DNA from: a virus
Reading direction: 5' to 3' (one strand)
Virus record (IMG/VR): IMGVR_UViG_3300045116_000081
Location: 1 to 39,822 of that record
Length of the DNA: 39,822 nt
Part shown: in pieces, positions 39,361 through 39,822 of the stretch
How positions within the stretch are numbered: position 1 is the first letter of the stretch
How the letters are laid out: each line of letters opens with the position of its first letter
Translations under genes and position numbers: made by a program
The notes under the pieces: generated by a model
What the model was told of the DNA's origin: nothing
What the model saw: only the letters and a program-made list of their open reading frames with translations
Databases searched by the model: none

Positions 39361-39560
39361 AATTAAAAGATATCAAATCCTTCATCCACTCCGCCTTCAA
39401 AGAGATGCTGGAGGAGTGTTTACCACCATTGATTGATCATAGAAAACCACATATTAAAGAAAGTAAAAGCGAATTCAACAAAAACCGTGGGCACAATTCC
39501 TGCCGCCAAGAATTCTTAACCAATCTTAAAGAAAAATATCAAATAATTATTAAGGAGTAG
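39300..39560 (+). CDS. Downstream frame of probable -1 frameshift gene
   Basis: This frame opens at 39288 and has only a TTG at 39300 with no ribosome site, so it is probably reached by -1 slippage from the upstream frame. It encodes GAHIYDDQGNPVELKDIKS, then a helix (SAFKEMLEECLPPLID) and a basic Asn/Lys-rich tail. The fused protein would be about 104 residues. Function unknown. A sequencing or assembly error in the six-A run is the main alternative. Confidence 0.5.
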   Translation: MFKKDCLQGAHIYDDQGNPVELKDIKSFIHSAFKEMLEECLPPLIDHRKPHIKESKSEFNKNRGHNSCRQEFLTNLKEKYQIIIKE

Positions 39561-39561
39561 A

Positions 39562-39822
39562 ATGACCAAAAAGTACAAACTCACTTCGGAAACCAAGGAA
39601 AAGTATGGCGTGAAGCTCTATCGCATTGAAGCGTTAATGGATTTTGGGGATGTAAGAAATGGAGAAAAGGGTGGTTGGGTAGAGAAAGAGGGCAACCTAT
39701 CGCAAGAAGATAATGCGTGGGTCTCTGGCGATGCGGAGGTCTCTGGCGATGCGCGGGTCTCTGGCGATGCGCGGGTCTCTGGCGATGCGCGGGTCTCTGG
39801 CGATGCGTGGGTCTCTGATAAT
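39562..39822 (+). CDS. Hexapeptide-repeat protein, N-terminal part (continues at 17-289)
   Basis: The ATG follows AAGGAG. The N-terminal 50 residues (KYKLTSETKEKYGVKLYRIEAL..., then GGWVEKEGNLSQEDNAWV) match a head domain common to phage hexapeptide-repeat proteins. The WVSGDA/RVSGDA repeats then run to the window end in frame. Joined by the 16-base overlap the protein continues at base 17. Likely a left-handed beta-helix; biological role unknown. Confidence 0.75.
   Translation, partial: MTKKYKLTSETKEKYGVKLYRIEALMDFGDVRNGEKGGWVEKEGNLSQEDNAWVSGDAEVSGDARVSGDARVSGDARVSGDAWVSDN
39714..39822 (+). repeat. Tandem 18-bp repeats, right end
   Basis: Six units of the 18-bp repeat seen at 1-115. The last 16 bases equal the first 16 of the window. 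Confidence 0.9.

Noticed and set aside
39807-39822. 16-base end identity as attachment sites or true terminal repeats
   Set aside because: It is one variant unit of the in-frame tandem repeat; assembly overlap explains it, and no integrase is present.

Overview
The window is an essentially complete, circularly assembled genome of a tailed bacteriophage of about 39.8 kb, low in GC, with every recognisable gene on the + strand. The first 16 bases repeat the last 16. Joining the ends through that overlap restores one uninterrupted reading frame for an 18-bp-unit repeat gene that is otherwise cut at both ends, so the molecule is circular or circularly permuted. There is no tail tube, tape measure or sheath gene. 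Portal, scaffold, HK97-type capsid, an adaptor-like protein, a propeller-like tail protein and two internal virion (ejection-like) proteins suggest a short-tailed, podovirus-like virion. No DNA polymerase, RNA polymerase or integrase is visible, so replication and transcription must rely on the host. The standard code is used (TGA as stop). The host is unknown. A lysozyme-like protein of a type I associate with Patescibacteria/CPR, and extended -10 promoters, hint weakly at such a host.

Layout. 1-4561: end of the repeat protein, a sigma-70 region-4-only protein, small regulators, a GroES-like protein directly followed by a full-length GroEL, and small zinc or membrane proteins. 4614-7733: ParB-domain DNA methyltransferase and both terminase subunits. 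7753-17716: portal, a virion protein with a ParB-like C-terminal domain, scaffold, major capsid, structural proteins, a beta-helix protein and a coiled-coil protein. 17782-31189: an XRE/HNH chimera, tail fibres, adaptor, nozzle-like protein, internal virion proteins and an inserted HNH endonuclease. 31198-33431: lysis functions (XhlA-like protein, C39-like peptidase, holin) around a cluster of tiny genes. 33432-34499: a control region with DnaA boxes, GTTAAC iterons and structured RNA candidates. 34500-39560: early-type genes, including a DUF1064 nuclease, a lysozyme-like protein, a RecT-like annealing protein with a PD-(D/E)XK exonuclease, tRNA-Thr, a ferredoxin-like protein and a glutaredoxin.

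Regulation. Two promoter classes stand out. Eight exact copies of GTGATATAAT (extended -10), seven without a visible -35, lie mostly in the structural half. Three promoters with TTGACAARCGATAGC and a 17-bp spacer drive the early half. The phage also encodes an isolated sigma region 4, the part of sigma that reads -35 boxes. Several promoters are followed within about 30 bases by an intrinsic terminator. A 245-nt leader before the gene at 14626 has competing antiterminator and terminator stems. A GC-rich element at 33701-33829 has two hairpins whose loops are complementary over 7 bases. These RNA and promoter features, the GroES/GroEL pair, the ferredoxin/glutaredoxin pair and a candidate -1 frameshift at 39303 are the most promising novel observations.
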